Part shown: piece by piece, positions 17,373-25,733 of the stretch
Layout: the number at the start of each line of letters is the position of its first letter
How positions within the stretch are numbered: the first letter of the stretch is position 1
From: Paenarthrobacter sp. DKR-5
Lineage (GTDB): Bacteria; Actinomycetota; Actinomycetes; Actinomycetales; Micrococcaceae
Length of the DNA stretch: 64,000 nt
Direction of reading: 5' to 3'
Assembly (NCBI RefSeq): GCF_018531425.1
Contig: NZ_JAHBOI010000002.1
Span: 124,001 to 188,000 of the forward strand
Translations under genes and position numbers: made by a program
The notes under the pieces: generated by a model
What the model was told of the DNA's origin: nothing
Database searches by the model: none
Seen by the model: only the letters and a program-made list of their open reading frames with translations

Positions 17373-19390
17373 CTCTCGGCACCGTTCGCCGCAGTCGGGA
17401 GGTAGCTGGCCCACCACTGCAGGATGTGCTCGAAGCGCTGCTTCCGGTGATGCGGAGTTCCGGCGCGTGAGAGCTCGTGGTTTTCCCCCGGGAACACCAG
17501 CAGTTCGGTTTCCACCCCCTGCTTCTTCAGCGCGGTGTAGTAGCGCTGGGCCTGCTCCAGCGGGCAGCGCCAGTCTTCCTCGGAGTGGATGACGAAAGTC
17601 GGCGTGCGCACCTTGCCGACCTGTGCCATCGGGCTCTGCGCGGCGACCGCATCCGGGTCGGATCCCGTGTACTCCTCGGCGAAGAACCAGCCGATATCGG
17701 AGGAGCCGACGAATGAGAGCGGATCCAGGTAGCCACGTTCGACGATGGCGGCCGTGAACCGGTGGTCCTGTGCGATGGTCCAGGCGGTGAGGTAGCCGCC
17801 GTAGGACCCGCCCATGATGCCGACGCGGTCGGCGTCGAGCTGCGGCTGCGCCGCGAGGGCTCCCTCGAGGAAACCGAGGACGTCGTCGAGATCCAGGGTG
17901 CCCATCTGCTCCTTGATCGCGCGTCCGTGCTCCTGCCCGTAGCCGGCAGCGCCGCGCGGGTTGCACATCAGGACCGCGTAGCCGGCGCCGGCGTAAACCT
18001 GGGCCTCGTCGAACAACCCCCAGCCGTACTGGGCAAAGGGGCCGCCGTGGATGTTCAGCAGCACCGGATGCGGTCCCTCGCCCTCGGGGACCAGCAGCCA
18101 ACCGTGCACGGGATACCCGTCCTTGGATGGATAGGTGACCTCCTGAGGCTCGATGACGCCGGCGCCCCGCAGCTCTTCGGAAAAATCGGTGAGCGGCCGC
18201 AGCGCGCCGTCCGCAACCACTCCGACGTCACCGGCCGTGCGGGCATCGCTGTAGCTGACGACGACGGTCCCTGCGGCTGCGTCTGCACCGGTCACCACCA
18301 GCGGGCCGCCCAGCAGCCGCTGCGTGCCGCCGCGCGGGCCCACCGCAAGCAGTTCGACCGCGCCGCGGGTGCGGTTCTGCACCAGCACGCCGTCGCTGCC
18401 GTACCGGACCAGCCCGGAACCGGCCTCACCGAGGTCGATCTGTTCGGCGTCTGTCAGCGGTTCAGCGGCGGCCGGCTGACCGATCGGCGCGCCCCACAGG
18501 ACGGTGTTCCTGGCCACGAAGTCGATGCCCGTGGCTGAAACATCCTGGGCCAGGAAGTAGAGCCAGTTGCCGTCCGCCGACGTCGTCCCCGCGGCCACGG
18601 ACAGGCGCGGGTTGCCGACGGTGTTGGTAAGCCGCTCCGGTTCACCGCCGTCGACGCCGACAGCGTACAGGTCCGAAATCAGGTCCTCATCCGCGCCTTC
18701 GTGCAGGGAGGCGGTGAAGAGGATCCGGGCGCCGTCGGCGGTGAAGGCTGCCCCGGTGTGGTCGGCGTCCGCCTTCGTCAGCTGCCGCGCCTGCGGCACG
18801 GCGCTGAAGGGGGTCTCCCCCGCGTCCTTCTTGGCGCGGCCGGCCGGGGGCACGGGGGGCTCGTGGTCCAGGTCAGGGACGTCGACCACGAAGAGCTGGG
18901 CGCGCTTGTCGGTGAGGTAGCCCGCCCCGTTCATCCTGTACTTGAAGCCGGTGATCCGCCGCGGGTCCTCCGCGCCGGGCGCCACGCCGTCCACCGTGCC
19001 GTAGCGGCCTTCCTCGGGCACCCGTGAGCCGAAGACGAGCTGGGTCGAGTCGGGAGACCAGTCGAATTCACTGACCCCAAGCTTCTGGTCAGTGAGCGCG
19101 AACGGCTCCCCGCCGCGGGCATCGGCGACATGCAGCTGGGGCCGTCCGCCAGCCTCGGCACGAAGGAAGGCGAGCATGCTGCCGTCGGGCGAAAAGCGCG
19201 GCGCCGTGTCGCGGAATCCGCGGGTCAGGCGGCGCGGGCTGCCCTCTTCCAGCGGCACTTCCCACAGCTGGCCGACGTAGCTGTCGGCGGCGAAATCCGG
19301 ACGGGTTACGGCGACGACGACCCTGCTGCCGTCAGGGTGCAGCGCGGGGGCGGACACGGACTTGAGCAAGGGAAGATGTTCTGCTTTCAC
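17369..19390 (-). CDS. S9-family prolyl oligopeptidase/acylaminoacyl peptidase-like enzyme
   Basis: A 673-residue two-domain serine peptidase. The N-terminal two-thirds form a beta-propeller with repeated WSPDST/FSPDGS-like turns. The C-terminal alpha/beta-hydrolase domain carries HGGPFAQYGW (oxyanion region), the nucleophile elbow GGSYGG with Ser about 529, Asp in HSEEDWRCP and His in GENHELS. No signal peptide is seen, so a cytosolic role in peptide clean-up is likely. The GTG at 19390 is preceded by TAGGCT at 19403-19398 with a seven-base gap, pointing to a leaderless transcript. Confidence 0.92.
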   Translation of the reverse strand: MKAEHLPLLKSVSAPALHPDGSRVVVAVTRPDFAADSYVGQLWEVPLEEGSPRRLTRGFRDTAPRFSPDGSMLAFLRAEAGGRPQLHVADARGGEPFALTDQKLGVSEFDWSPDSTQLVFGSRVPEEGRYGTVDGVAPGAEDPRRITGFKYRMNGAGYLTDKRAQLFVVDVPDLDHEPPVPPAGRAKKDAGETPFSAVPQARQLTKADADHTGAAFTADGARILFTASLHEGADEDLISDLYAVGVDGGEPERLTNTVGNPRLSVAAGTTSADGNWLYFLAQDVSATGIDFVARNTVLWGAPIGQPAAAEPLTDAEQIDLGEAGSGLVRYGSDGVLVQNRTRGAVELLAVGPRGGTQRLLGGPLVVTGADAAAGTVVVSYSDARTAGDVGVVADGALRPLTDFSEELRGAGVIEPQEVTYPSKDGYPVHGWLLVPEGEGPHPVLLNIHGGPFAQYGWGLFDEAQVYAGAGYAVLMCNPRGAAGYGQEHGRAIKEQMGTLDLDDVLGFLEGALAAQPQLDADRVGIMGGSYGGYLTAWTIAQDHRFTAAIVERGYLDPLSFVGSSDIGWFFAEEYTGSDPDAVAAQSPMAQVGKVRTPTFVIHSEEDWRCPLEQAQRYYTALKKQGVETELLVFPGENHELSRAGTPHHRKQRFEHILQWWASYLPTAANGAES

Positions 19391-19397
19391 ACGAGTG

Positions 19398-19467
19398 AGC
19401 CTAATCTGCTCCTCGTCTCCTGCGTCAACACGCCTCGCCGTCGGCTGCGAAGGGCGGCACCTAGGAT
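19398..19467. promoter_or_regulatory. Divergent leaderless promoters of S9 peptidase and rlmA-type gene
   Basis: TAGGCT (19403-19398, minus) lies seven bases from the GTG at 19390, and TAGGAT (19462-19467, plus) lies six bases from the ATG at 19474. The two genes therefore share an 83-base region with back-to-back -10 elements and no ribosome sites. Confidence 0.55.
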
Positions 19468-19473
19468 GGGAGC

Positions 19474-20325
19474 ATGCCTGACGCCGCCCTGGCCGCCCTG
19501 ATGTGCCCGCACTGTGCCGGCACCTTTCCCGCCCGTGCCGTGGACGGAGCCCTGCGCTGCAGCGAAGGCCACGCCTTCGACGCCGCCCGTCAGGGCTACA
19601 TCAACCTGTTGACCGGCCATGGGACCCGCTTCAGCCAGGACACGGCAGCCATGATCGCGGCCCGGGCCGATTTCCTTGCTGCCGGCCATTACAGCCCGCT
19701 CGCCGACGCTGTCGTATCCGCCGCTGTGGACGCCGTGAAGAACGCTTCCGCCGAGCCGGTGATCCTCGACGCGGGCACGGGCACGGGCTACTACCTGCGG
19801 CAGGTCCTCGCCGCGCACCCGGCTCAGGCAATCGCCTTGGACATCTCCAAGTTCGCGCTTCGGCGGGCGGCAAGGACGAACCCCGGGGCGCTCAACCTCG
19901 CCTGGAATCTCTGGGATCCGCTGCCCGTTGCCGCCAAGTCGGTCGATGTCATCCTGAACATCTTCTCGCCGCGCAATCCGCCGGAGTTCGCCCGCGTCCT
20001 CAAACCGGGCGGAAGACTCCTTGTGGTGACGCCGGATCGCGGCCACTTGGCGGAGATCGCCGAAGCGGCAGGGTTGCTGGGCATCGAGGAAGACAAGCAG
20101 CGCCACCTTGCCGAGGCCTTGCAGGATGCGTTTGAGGCCGGCCCGGACCGCCGGATTTCCCTGTCCTTGTCGCTGTCCCGGACCGACGTGGCCAACGCGG
20201 CGCTGATGGGACCTGCGGGACATCACCTGGACCCTGCAGCCCTGCGGGAGAAGCTGGCGGCGGCACCTGACCCGTGGCCGGTAGCTGCGCGGTTCCGCCT
20301 TCAGGAGTTCACGCGGCGGCGCTGA
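19474..20325 (+). CDS. 23S rRNA (guanine-N1)-methyltransferase, RlmA family
   Basis: A 283-residue SAM-dependent methyltransferase of the RlmA type, which methylates G745 or G748 in helix 35 of 23S rRNA. An N-terminal zinc-binding region CPHC...CSEGH is at residues 11-33. The SAM motif I LDAGTGTGYY is at about 91-100, and FSPRNPPEFARVLKPGG follows. The GYINLL sequence before the Rossmann domain is a family hallmark. Some members confer tylosin resistance (TlrB/RlmA-II); which position is modified cannot be decided by eye. Leaderless start at ATG 19474. Its last 17 bases overlap the convergent yczE gene. Confidence 0.9.
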   Translation: MPDAALAALMCPHCAGTFPARAVDGALRCSEGHAFDAARQGYINLLTGHGTRFSQDTAAMIAARADFLAAGHYSPLADAVVSAAVDAVKNASAEPVILDAGTGTGYYLRQVLAAHPAQAIALDISKFALRRAARTNPGALNLAWNLWDPLPVAAKSVDVILNIFSPRNPPEFARVLKPGGRLLVVTPDRGHLAEIAEAAGLLGIEEDKQRHLAEALQDAFEAGPDRRISLSLSLSRTDVANAALMGPAGHHLDPAALREKLAAAPDPWPVAARFRLQEFTRRR

Positions 20326-20950
20326 CGGCTGCCGGGCGCTCTCGTGACTCCAACCGGACGCCGAGCAGTCTCAGGGCCAGCTGCGTGAGCGGCCCCACGG
20401 CCGCGGCGAACGCCACGGTGCCTGCGCCCGCGACGCCGCCGAGCGCCCAACCGGCCGCCACCACGGAAAGTTCGATCCCCGTCCGCACCACCCACACCCT
20501 CCATCCGGTCACCCGCACCAGGCCCGTCATCAGCCCGTCACGCGGTCCGGGCCCCAGCCCTGCTCCGATGTACAGTGCGGTGGCGACAGCCAGGAGTGCC
20601 AGGCCAGCGGCGAAGGAAAGCACCTGCATCGGGAGACCGGACGCTGCGGGCAGGACCGAGAGGCCCAGATCCGCGAAGATTCCCACCAGCACGGCGTTGC
20701 TGATGGTGCCAAAGCCGGGACGCTGCCGCAGCGGGATCCACAGGAGCAGCACGAGGGCGCTGATCGCGATCGTGCTCGCCCCGAAGCTGATCCCCAGCGT
20801 CCGCGCGGCACCCTGGCCGAACACATCCCACGGTGAGGCGCCGATGTTGGCGCGGATCATCAGGGCGATGGCGATGCCGTAGCCGAAAAGTCCTGTGAAG
20901 AGCCGGCCGAGCCGCACTCCAATCTTTCGGCTCGTCAGAATCGCGCGCAT
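20309..20950 (-). CDS. yczE: YczE-family membrane protein
   Basis: A 213-residue integral membrane protein of the YczE/YyaS group, with five or so helices. Hallmarks are RANIGASPWDVFGQG at about residues 31-45, GFGTISNAVLVGIFADL at about 75-92 and GAGLGPGPRDGLMTGL at about 124-139. ATG 20950 follows AGGAGAGGCG. The gene diverges from a MocR-type regulator, the conserved yczE-yczR pair; YczR is known to control yczE. Substrate and transport activity are not established for this family. Confidence 0.9.
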   Translation of the reverse strand: MRAILTSRKIGVRLGRLFTGLFGYGIAIALMIRANIGASPWDVFGQGAARTLGISFGASTIAISALVLLLWIPLRQRPGFGTISNAVLVGIFADLGLSVLPAASGLPMQVLSFAAGLALLAVATALYIGAGLGPGPRDGLMTGLVRVTGWRVWVVRTGIELSVVAAGWALGGVAGAGTVAFAAAVGPLTQLALRLLGVRLESRERPAAVSAAA

Positions 20951-21015
20951 CGCCTCTCCTTTGTCTCTGGGCAGTGTCTCGGGGCCGGGTCCCTGGGCAG
21001 CCCGTAGGGCTCCGT

Positions 21016-21071
21016 TTGAACCAGTTGACCGCGGAATTGGCATTCCCGTACAGGTCCAAATCGAATAATGT
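21016..21071. promoter_or_regulatory. Candidate YczR operator and leaderless yczR promoter
   Basis: TTGAACC (21016-21022) and GTTGACC (21024-21030) lie as direct repeats, and GGTCCAA (21053-21059) is the inverted copy (reverse complement TTGGACC). MocR-type regulators commonly bind direct-plus-inverted repeats of this kind between divergent genes. TAATGT (21066-21071) lies six bases before the yczR ATG at 21078. Confidence 0.5.
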
Positions 21072-21077
21072 GGCTCC

Positions 21078-22484
21078 ATGACTCCCCTGATCACTGCCCG
21101 GCGGCTCCTGCGCGACCTTGGCGATTGGCGTGGGTCCGGGGCCGCCTACCAGGCGCTGGCCGACCGCATCCGGATCCTGCTCCTGGACGGGCGCCTGTCC
21201 ACCGGGTCGCGGTTGCCCGCCGAGCGCGAACTGAGTCAGATGCTTGACGTCAGCCGGACGACCGTGGCCGGCGCCTACGCGCTGTTGCGCGAGCTCGGAT
21301 TCGCGGTGAGCGTCCGGGGCTCGGGCACCACCCTCGCGCTGCCGGACGGCCGGCGCGGCAGCTATCAGCCGGAGGAGGGTCTCGCCGTGGACTTCACGAA
21401 GGCGACGCCGCCGGCGTACCCGGGCCTGGAGGCTGCCTACCGGGAGGCCATGGACCGGCTGCCGGGCTACTTCGGCCACCCCGGCTTCGACCTGGTCGGC
21501 CTGCCCGAGCTGCGCGAAGCCATCTCCGCCCACTTCGAACGCCGCGGCCTGCCGACATCGCCGGAGCAGATCCTGGTCACGGTCGGAGCCCAGCACGCCC
21601 TGAACCTTCTCGCCGGCGCCTTGTACACGCCGGGCGACCGGATCCTGGTCGAGCACCCCACGTACCCGCACGCCCTGGACACGTTTACCGCCGCAGGCGC
21701 CCGGCTGCTCGCCGTGCCCGTGGGACCCGACGGCTGGGACATCTCCGAAGCCGAAACGCTGCTGCGCAGGTCCTCTCCTTCGCTCGCCTACCTGATGCCG
21801 GACTTCCAGAACCCGACCGGATCCAGCATGCCGGAGGCAGACCGGGAGCAGCTGAGCCGGGCGGCATCCCGGGAGGGCACCACCCTCATCATCGACGAGA
21901 CCACTGCCGGCCTGGATATTGAGCGCGGGCCGCGCCAGCCGATGGCTGCCTTCGGCAGCGGCGCCGTCACCATCGGTTCGATGGGCAAGATCGCCTGGGG
22001 CGGCCTGCGCATCGGCTGGATCCGCGGGCCGCGGGACCTGCTGGCCCGGGTGCTGCGCCGGCGGCCTTCGGTGGACCTTGGCACTCCCCTGCTGGAACAG
22101 CTCACGGCGGCCGCGCTGCTGCGGCAGGAGGACGCCCTGCTGGCCTTCCGCAGCCGGCAGCTCCGGCAGGGCCGCGACCATCTGGCCGCACTGCTGCGGA
22201 AGGAGTTACCCCAGTGGGAGCTGCCGCGGGTGCAGGGCGGCCTGTCCTTCTGGCTTCCTGCAGGCGAAACCTCGACGTCGTCGTTGGTCCTGGCAGCGCG
22301 CAACGAGGGCCTCGGGATCGTGGCGGGCCCGCGGTTCGGCATCGACGGTGCCTTCGAACGCTACCTGCGCCTGCCGTTCTGCTACCCGCAGGAGGACCTC
22401 ACCGACGCAGTGGCGATGCTGCGCCGCGCGATGATGCGGGTGGGTGAGGCCCCGGCACGGGTGCCGCTGCAGGCCGTGATCTGA
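21078..22484 (+). CDS. yczR: MocR/YczR-type PLP-dependent transcriptional regulator
   Basis: A 468-residue fusion of a GntR winged helix and a fold-type I aminotransferase domain. The DNA-binding part spans about residues 20-80 with SRLPAERELSQMLDVSRTTV as the helix-turn-helix. The aminotransferase domain follows from about 100 to 455. The PLP-binding lysine is Lys304 in SMGKIAWGGLRIGW, with the upstream Asp in IIDETTAG. Such proteins sense pyridoxal phosphate or an amino compound rather than act as enzymes. Its place divergent from yczE is the standard arrangement for YczR, so it very probably regulates yczE. Confidence 0.93.
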   Translation: MTPLITARRLLRDLGDWRGSGAAYQALADRIRILLLDGRLSTGSRLPAERELSQMLDVSRTTVAGAYALLRELGFAVSVRGSGTTLALPDGRRGSYQPEEGLAVDFTKATPPAYPGLEAAYREAMDRLPGYFGHPGFDLVGLPELREAISAHFERRGLPTSPEQILVTVGAQHALNLLAGALYTPGDRILVEHPTYPHALDTFTAAGARLLAVPVGPDGWDISEAETLLRRSSPSLAYLMPDFQNPTGSSMPEADREQLSRAASREGTTLIIDETTAGLDIERGPRQPMAAFGSGAVTIGSMGKIAWGGLRIGWIRGPRDLLARVLRRRPSVDLGTPLLEQLTAAALLRQEDALLAFRSRQLRQGRDHLAALLRKELPQWELPRVQGGLSFWLPAGETSTSSLVLAARNEGLGIVAGPRFGIDGAFERYLRLPFCYPQEDLTDAVAMLRRAMMRVGEAPARVPLQAVI

Positions 22485-22639
22485 GGGGCCGCTCAGCCGA
22501 GCCTGGTGCGTAACCGTAAGCGATCCGCAACCTTTCTACTCTGCCTGCCCGCGAACTGCCGGTAGTAGGCTGGCGGTAGCGCAGGTCAGGACTCGCGGGC
22601 AATGGCCCGCAGCCGCTCCGGTGCACACCAGGGGGACGG

Positions 22640-23128
22640 ATGTTGGACTGGTTGGTTGGGAACGGGTGGGCCCTGTGGCTCGCCGTGTTCCTTGTGCTTG
22701 CCGTCGTCGAGATGCTCACCCTCGACCTGTTCTTCATCATGATGTCGGGCGGCGCGCTGGCGGCCCTTGTCGCATACTTCCTGGGAACGCCCCTGTGGCT
22801 GCAGATCGTCGTGTTCTGTGTCGTCGCGCTCCTGATGATCCTTTTCGTCCGCCCGCTGGGCCTGCGCCACCTGCGTAAAGGACCGCCCGAGCAACGCACC
22901 AACGTTGACCGGTTGCTCGGCCAGCCCGCCGTCGTCCTGGAGGATGTCAGCGAAGCCGGAGGGCTGGTGAAGATCGGCGGCGACACCTGGACCGCCCGCA
23001 GCCGCGGAGAGATCTTCCCCGCCGGCACACGGGTGGCCGTGAGCGAAATTTCCGGTGCCACCGCCATCGTGGCCGGCCCGGGCACCGTTGCTGAGCCTGG
23101 CCGGCACGCAGCCGGTCCGCAGCAATAG
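22640..23128 (+). CDS. NfeD-like membrane protein
   Basis: A 162-residue NfeD-type protein. Two or three membrane helices (residues 8-30 VLAVVEMLTLDLFFIMMSGGA, 34-50, 55-72) are followed by an OB-fold C-terminal domain. That domain has the family motif LLGQPAVVLEDVSEAGGLVKIGG and DTWTARSRGEIFPAGTRVAV. It precedes the SPFH gene by 46 bases in the same direction. NfeD and SPFH proteins form paired membrane microdomain complexes in many bacteria. GGGGGACGG upstream serves as the ribosome site. Confidence 0.93.
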   Translation: MLDWLVGNGWALWLAVFLVLAVVEMLTLDLFFIMMSGGALAALVAYFLGTPLWLQIVVFCVVALLMILFVRPLGLRHLRKGPPEQRTNVDRLLGQPAVVLEDVSEAGGLVKIGGDTWTARSRGEIFPAGTRVAVSEISGATAIVAGPGTVAEPGRHAAGPQQ

Positions 23129-23174
23129 GCCGCCATGCTATGCACGCCAATCTACGTGGGGAACTGAGGAACGG

Positions 23175-24146
23175 ATGAATATTTCGGGGGGCGCACTGGG
23201 TCTGACAGTTGTCCTGCTCGTGCTGGTGGTCTTTGTCATCATTGTCCTGGTCAGGGCGGTGAGGATCATCCCGCAGGCGCGGGCCGGCGTCGTCGAGCGG
23301 CTCGGCAAGTACCAGCGCACGCTGAACCCGGGCCTGACGATCCTCATACCGTTCGTCGACCGGCTGCTGCCGCTGCTGGACCTGCGCGAGCAGGTCGTAT
23401 CCTTCCCGCCGCAGCCGGTGATCACTGAGGACAACCTCGTCGTCTCGATCGACACGGTGGTTTACTTCCAGGTCACCGATGCAAGGGCAGCGACCTACGA
23501 GATCGCCAATTACATTCAGGCTGTCGAACAGTTGACGACGACGACGCTGCGCAACGTGGTCGGCGGATTGAACCTGGAACAGGCCCTCACATCGCGGGAC
23601 GAGATCAACGGGCAGCTGCGGGTGGTGCTCGACGAGGCGACCGGCCGGTGGGGCATCCGCGTTTCCCGCGTGGAGCTCAAGGCCATCGAACCGCCGCACT
23701 CGATTCAGGACTCGATGGAGAAGCAGATGCGGGCCGAGCGGGACCGCCGCGCGGTGATCCTGACCGCCGAGGGCACCAAGCAGTCACAGATCCTGACCGC
23801 CGAGGGTCAGCGGCAGGCCGCGATCCTGAAGGCCGAGGGCGACGCGCAGGCCGCGATCCTCCGCGCCGACGGCGAGGCACAGGCCATCCAGAAGGTCTTC
23901 GACGCGATCCACAAGGGCAACCCGGACCAGAAGCTTCTGGCGTACCAGTACCTGCAGACGCTTCCGAAGCTGGCCGAGGGAAGCTCCAACAAGCTCTGGA
24001 TCATCCCCAGCGAGGTGGGCGAAGCACTCAAAGGCGTTGGCAGCGCACTCAGCGGCGGTCCGGACCAGGCCGGCTTGTTCGGGGGCGCCGCCGAGGACAG
24101 TGCGCCCTCCTCCCCCGCGGGCGGCGGGCAGGACGCCCGGCCCTGA
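23175..24146 (+). CDS. SPFH/Band 7 (stomatin/paraslipin-like) protein
   Basis: A 323-residue SPFH-domain membrane scaffold. One N-terminal helix (residues 6-27) is followed by RIIPQARAGVVERLGKYQRTL, the start of the Band 7 domain, then DLREQVVSFPPQPVITEDN and the ATTLRNVVGGLNLEQALTSR-type segment. A coiled-coil region rich in AEGxxQAAIL repeats (about 195-240) mediates oligomerisation. The start at ATG 23175 is supported by GAGGAACGG. With the NfeD gene just upstream it forms the classic two-gene operon, probably organising membrane microdomains or protease access. Confidence 0.94.
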   Translation: MNISGGALGLTVVLLVLVVFVIIVLVRAVRIIPQARAGVVERLGKYQRTLNPGLTILIPFVDRLLPLLDLREQVVSFPPQPVITEDNLVVSIDTVVYFQVTDARAATYEIANYIQAVEQLTTTTLRNVVGGLNLEQALTSRDEINGQLRVVLDEATGRWGIRVSRVELKAIEPPHSIQDSMEKQMRAERDRRAVILTAEGTKQSQILTAEGQRQAAILKAEGDAQAAILRADGEAQAIQKVFDAIHKGNPDQKLLAYQYLQTLPKLAEGSSNKLWIIPSEVGEALKGVGSALSGGPDQAGLFGGAAEDSAPSSPAGGGQDARP

Positions 24147-24170
24147 CGCCTGCCGGCCGCTGGAACCGGC

Positions 24171-24200
24171 TTTACCGCAGGGCCCCGGAGCACCTATAAT
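24171..24200 (+). promoter_or_regulatory. Vegetative-type promoter of rbpA
   Basis: A perfect TATAAT (24195-24200) stands out in this GC-rich sequence, with TTTACC/TTACCG 17-18 bases upstream as a -35. It starts about 48 bases after the SPFH gene ends and 143 bases before the rbpA ATG. Confidence 0.6.
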
Positions 24201-24231
24201 CGATTGTTTGTCTGGCGTCAATGACTTCGCA

Positions 24232-24257
24232 GGAACAATCGGTGTTCCTCGCGCGTT
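24232..24257 (+). promoter_or_regulatory. SigR/SigH-type promoter of rbpA
   Basis: GGAAC at 24232-24236 and GTT at 24255-24257 are separated by exactly 18 bases, matching the actinobacterial SigR/SigH consensus (GGAAT/C-N18-GTT). In Streptomyces rbpA belongs to the SigR disulfide-stress regulon, so the location is the expected one. The 5' untranslated region would be about 80 bases. Confidence 0.6.
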
Positions 24258-24342
24258 TCATTAGTGCACACCGTAGCCTGCCGGGACTGGTCCGGAAGGC
24301 TAGCGTGGAGCCCTGCTCCGCGAACTGAACGAGGGAGAGATC

Positions 24343-24690
24343 ATGAGCGACCGTAGCCTCCGTGGCATGCGACTGGGCGCGCAAAGCATGGAGACCGAAT
24401 CCGGCGTGGAGCCGGCTCCGCGCCAGCGTGTGGAATACCGCTGCGCAGACGGCGAGCAGGTGTTCGTCACCTTCGCCGCCGAAGCGGAGATTCCCCCCGT
24501 CTGGGTGTCCAAGACCGGCAAGGAAGCTCTCCTGGTCGACGGCGAGAAGCCGGTTGACTCCAACGAGAAGCCGATCCGCACGCACTGGGACATGCTGCTT
24601 GAGCGCCGCACGATCCCCGAGCTGGAGCAGATCCTCGAGGACCGTTTGAACATCCTCCGCGAACGCCGCGGCGAGCGGCGTTCAGCCTAA
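24343..24690 (+). CDS. rbpA: RNA polymerase-binding protein RbpA
   Basis: A 115-residue actinobacterial transcription factor that binds RNA polymerase and the principal sigma factor and stabilises open complexes. The N-terminal tail MSDRSLRGMRLGAQSME is typical. It is followed by the core domain around RVEYRCADGEQVFVTFAAEAEIPP, here with a single cysteine. Next come the basic linker and the sigma-interaction domain KPIRTHWDMLLERRTIPELEQIL. AGGGAGAG precedes the ATG. Two candidate promoters lie upstream, one housekeeping-like and one of the SigR/SigH type, and a bidirectional terminator follows. Confidence 0.97.
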   Translation: MSDRSLRGMRLGAQSMETESGVEPAPRQRVEYRCADGEQVFVTFAAEAEIPPVWVSKTGKEALLVDGEKPVDSNEKPIRTHWDMLLERRTIPELEQILEDRLNILRERRGERRSA

Positions 24691-24720
24691 GAGTCACCGC
24701 ACCTCCCCGCGAATGCGGGA

Positions 24721-24762
24721 ACGAAAGAGGGCCGGTTCCCGCGGGAACCGGCCCTCTTTCGT
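24721..24762. terminator. Bidirectional terminator, perfect 42-base palindrome
   Basis: The entire stretch is an unbroken inverted repeat of 21-base arms, centred at 24741/24742, with AAAGAGG/CCTCTTT ends. It separates the convergent rbpA and ppm genes and would terminate both. Confidence 0.85.
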
Positions 24763-24792
24763 GCGCGGAGCGACCTCCGCTTCCGGGAAGTC

Positions 24793-25524
24793 TCAGGCAG
24801 TCTTGCCGGTGAGCTTCTTCCAGCGCGCGGTCAGACCCCACTTGGTGACATTCACCATGGCTTCGACGACGATGTTGCCGCTCATCTTGGAATCCCCGAG
24901 TTCGCGCTCGACGAAGGTGATCGGCACCTCAACGATGTTCAGCCCCAGCTTTGCGGTGCGCCAGGCCAGGTCCACCTGGAAGCCGTAACCGACGGACTCA
25001 ACCTCGGCCAGGTTCAGGGCCTCGAGGGTTTCGCGCCGGAATGCCCGGTAACCGCCCGTGACGTCCTTGATCTTCAGCCCCAGCATGATCCGGGAGTAGG
25101 TACTGCCGACCCGGGAAATGGCCTTGCGGATGAACGGCCAGTTGACCACCTTGCCGCCGGGAACCCAGCGCGATCCCATGGCGAGGTCAGCGCCGTTACG
25201 GACCGCCTCAAGCAGGGACGGAAGCTGCTCGGGCTGGTGCGAGCCGTCGGCGTCCATCTCCACGAGGACGTCGTAGCCTGCGGCCAGGCCCCACCGGAAC
25301 CCGGCAATGTACGCGGCCCCCAGCCCCTCCTTGCTCTTGCGGTGCAGCACATGGACGTTGCTGTCCTCCGCCGCGCGCCGATCGGCGAGCTCCCCGGTGC
25401 CGTCGGGGCTGTTGTCGTCTACGACCAGGACGTCCGCGTCGGGAACGGCCGCGCGCAGCCTTCCGAGGGTGACCGGCAGAGACTCCAGCTCGTTGTAGGT
25501 GGGAATGATGGTGAGGACACGCAA
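24793..25524 (-). CDS. ppm: Polyprenol-phosphate mannose synthase
   Basis: A 243-residue GT2-type glycosyltransferase that transfers mannose from GDP-mannose to polyprenyl phosphate, making the donor for lipoglycans and protein mannosylation. The GT-A fold begins at [21 protein letters not shown] follows, then the DXD metal motif in VEMDADGSH and [22 protein letters not shown] ends the protein, without the membrane domain found in some fusions. I start at TTG 25524; AAGGAAAGG lies upstream and no better start exists near the conserved N-terminus. A -10 TATACT is seen at 25601-25596. Confidence 0.9.
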   Translation of the reverse strand: MRVLTIIPTYNELESLPVTLGRLRAAVPDADVLVVDDNSPDGTGELADRRAAEDSNVHVLHRKSKEGLGAAYIAGFRWGLAAGYDVLVEMDADGSHQPEQLPSLLEAVRNGADLAMGSRWVPGGKVVNWPFIRKAISRVGSTYSRIMLGLKIKDVTGGYRAFRRETLEALNLAEVESVGYGFQVDLAWRTAKLGLNIVEVPITFVERELGDSKMSGNIVVEAMVNVTKWGLTARWKKLTGKTA

Positions 25525-25595
25525 GAGGGGGTGCCTTTCCTTGCTCCGGCAACAGGACAAATGGGCACCTAAGACAGTAGCTGACCCAACCCTCA

Positions 25596-25601
25596 AGTAT
25601 A
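25596..25601 (-). promoter_or_regulatory. Candidate -10 element of ppm
   Basis: TATACT on the minus strand, 72 bases before the TTG start of ppm. No convincing -35 hexamer was seen, but the AT-rich hexamer is conspicuous and a GTATACTTGAGG context is typical for an extended -10. Confidence 0.4.
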
Positions 25602-25641
25602 CGGACTGCGGATGGCTGTCCGGATCGGGCGGCCGGCTGGC

Positions 25642-25733
25642 CACGGGTGGGTTCGCGCGTCGTCGGCCCAGTACCCTGCCGCCGCCCGGAGGCGGGGCGG
25701 AACGTTATCTACTGACGCGCGAACCCATCCGTG
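25642..25733. repeat. Long inverted repeat in the 25525-26014 gap
   Basis: Two 20-base arms (25642-25661 and 25714-25733) are inverted copies with one mismatch, separated by 52 bases that contain a second GC-rich hairpin (CCGCC/GGCGG near 25680-25697). It lies about 120 bases upstream of ppm in a 490-base gap. Besides a terminator-like stem at 25884-25919 and a ppm -10 element, nothing gene-like was found there. It may be a structured leader, a regulatory cruciform or a small-element remnant. Confidence 0.6.

Noticed and set aside
24231-24249. AGGAAC-N7-GTTCCT dyad as a LexA box before rbpA
   Set aside because: The spacer is seven bases rather than the four of the actinobacterial LexA site, and the GGAAC half is better explained as the -35 of a SigR/SigH-type promoter.
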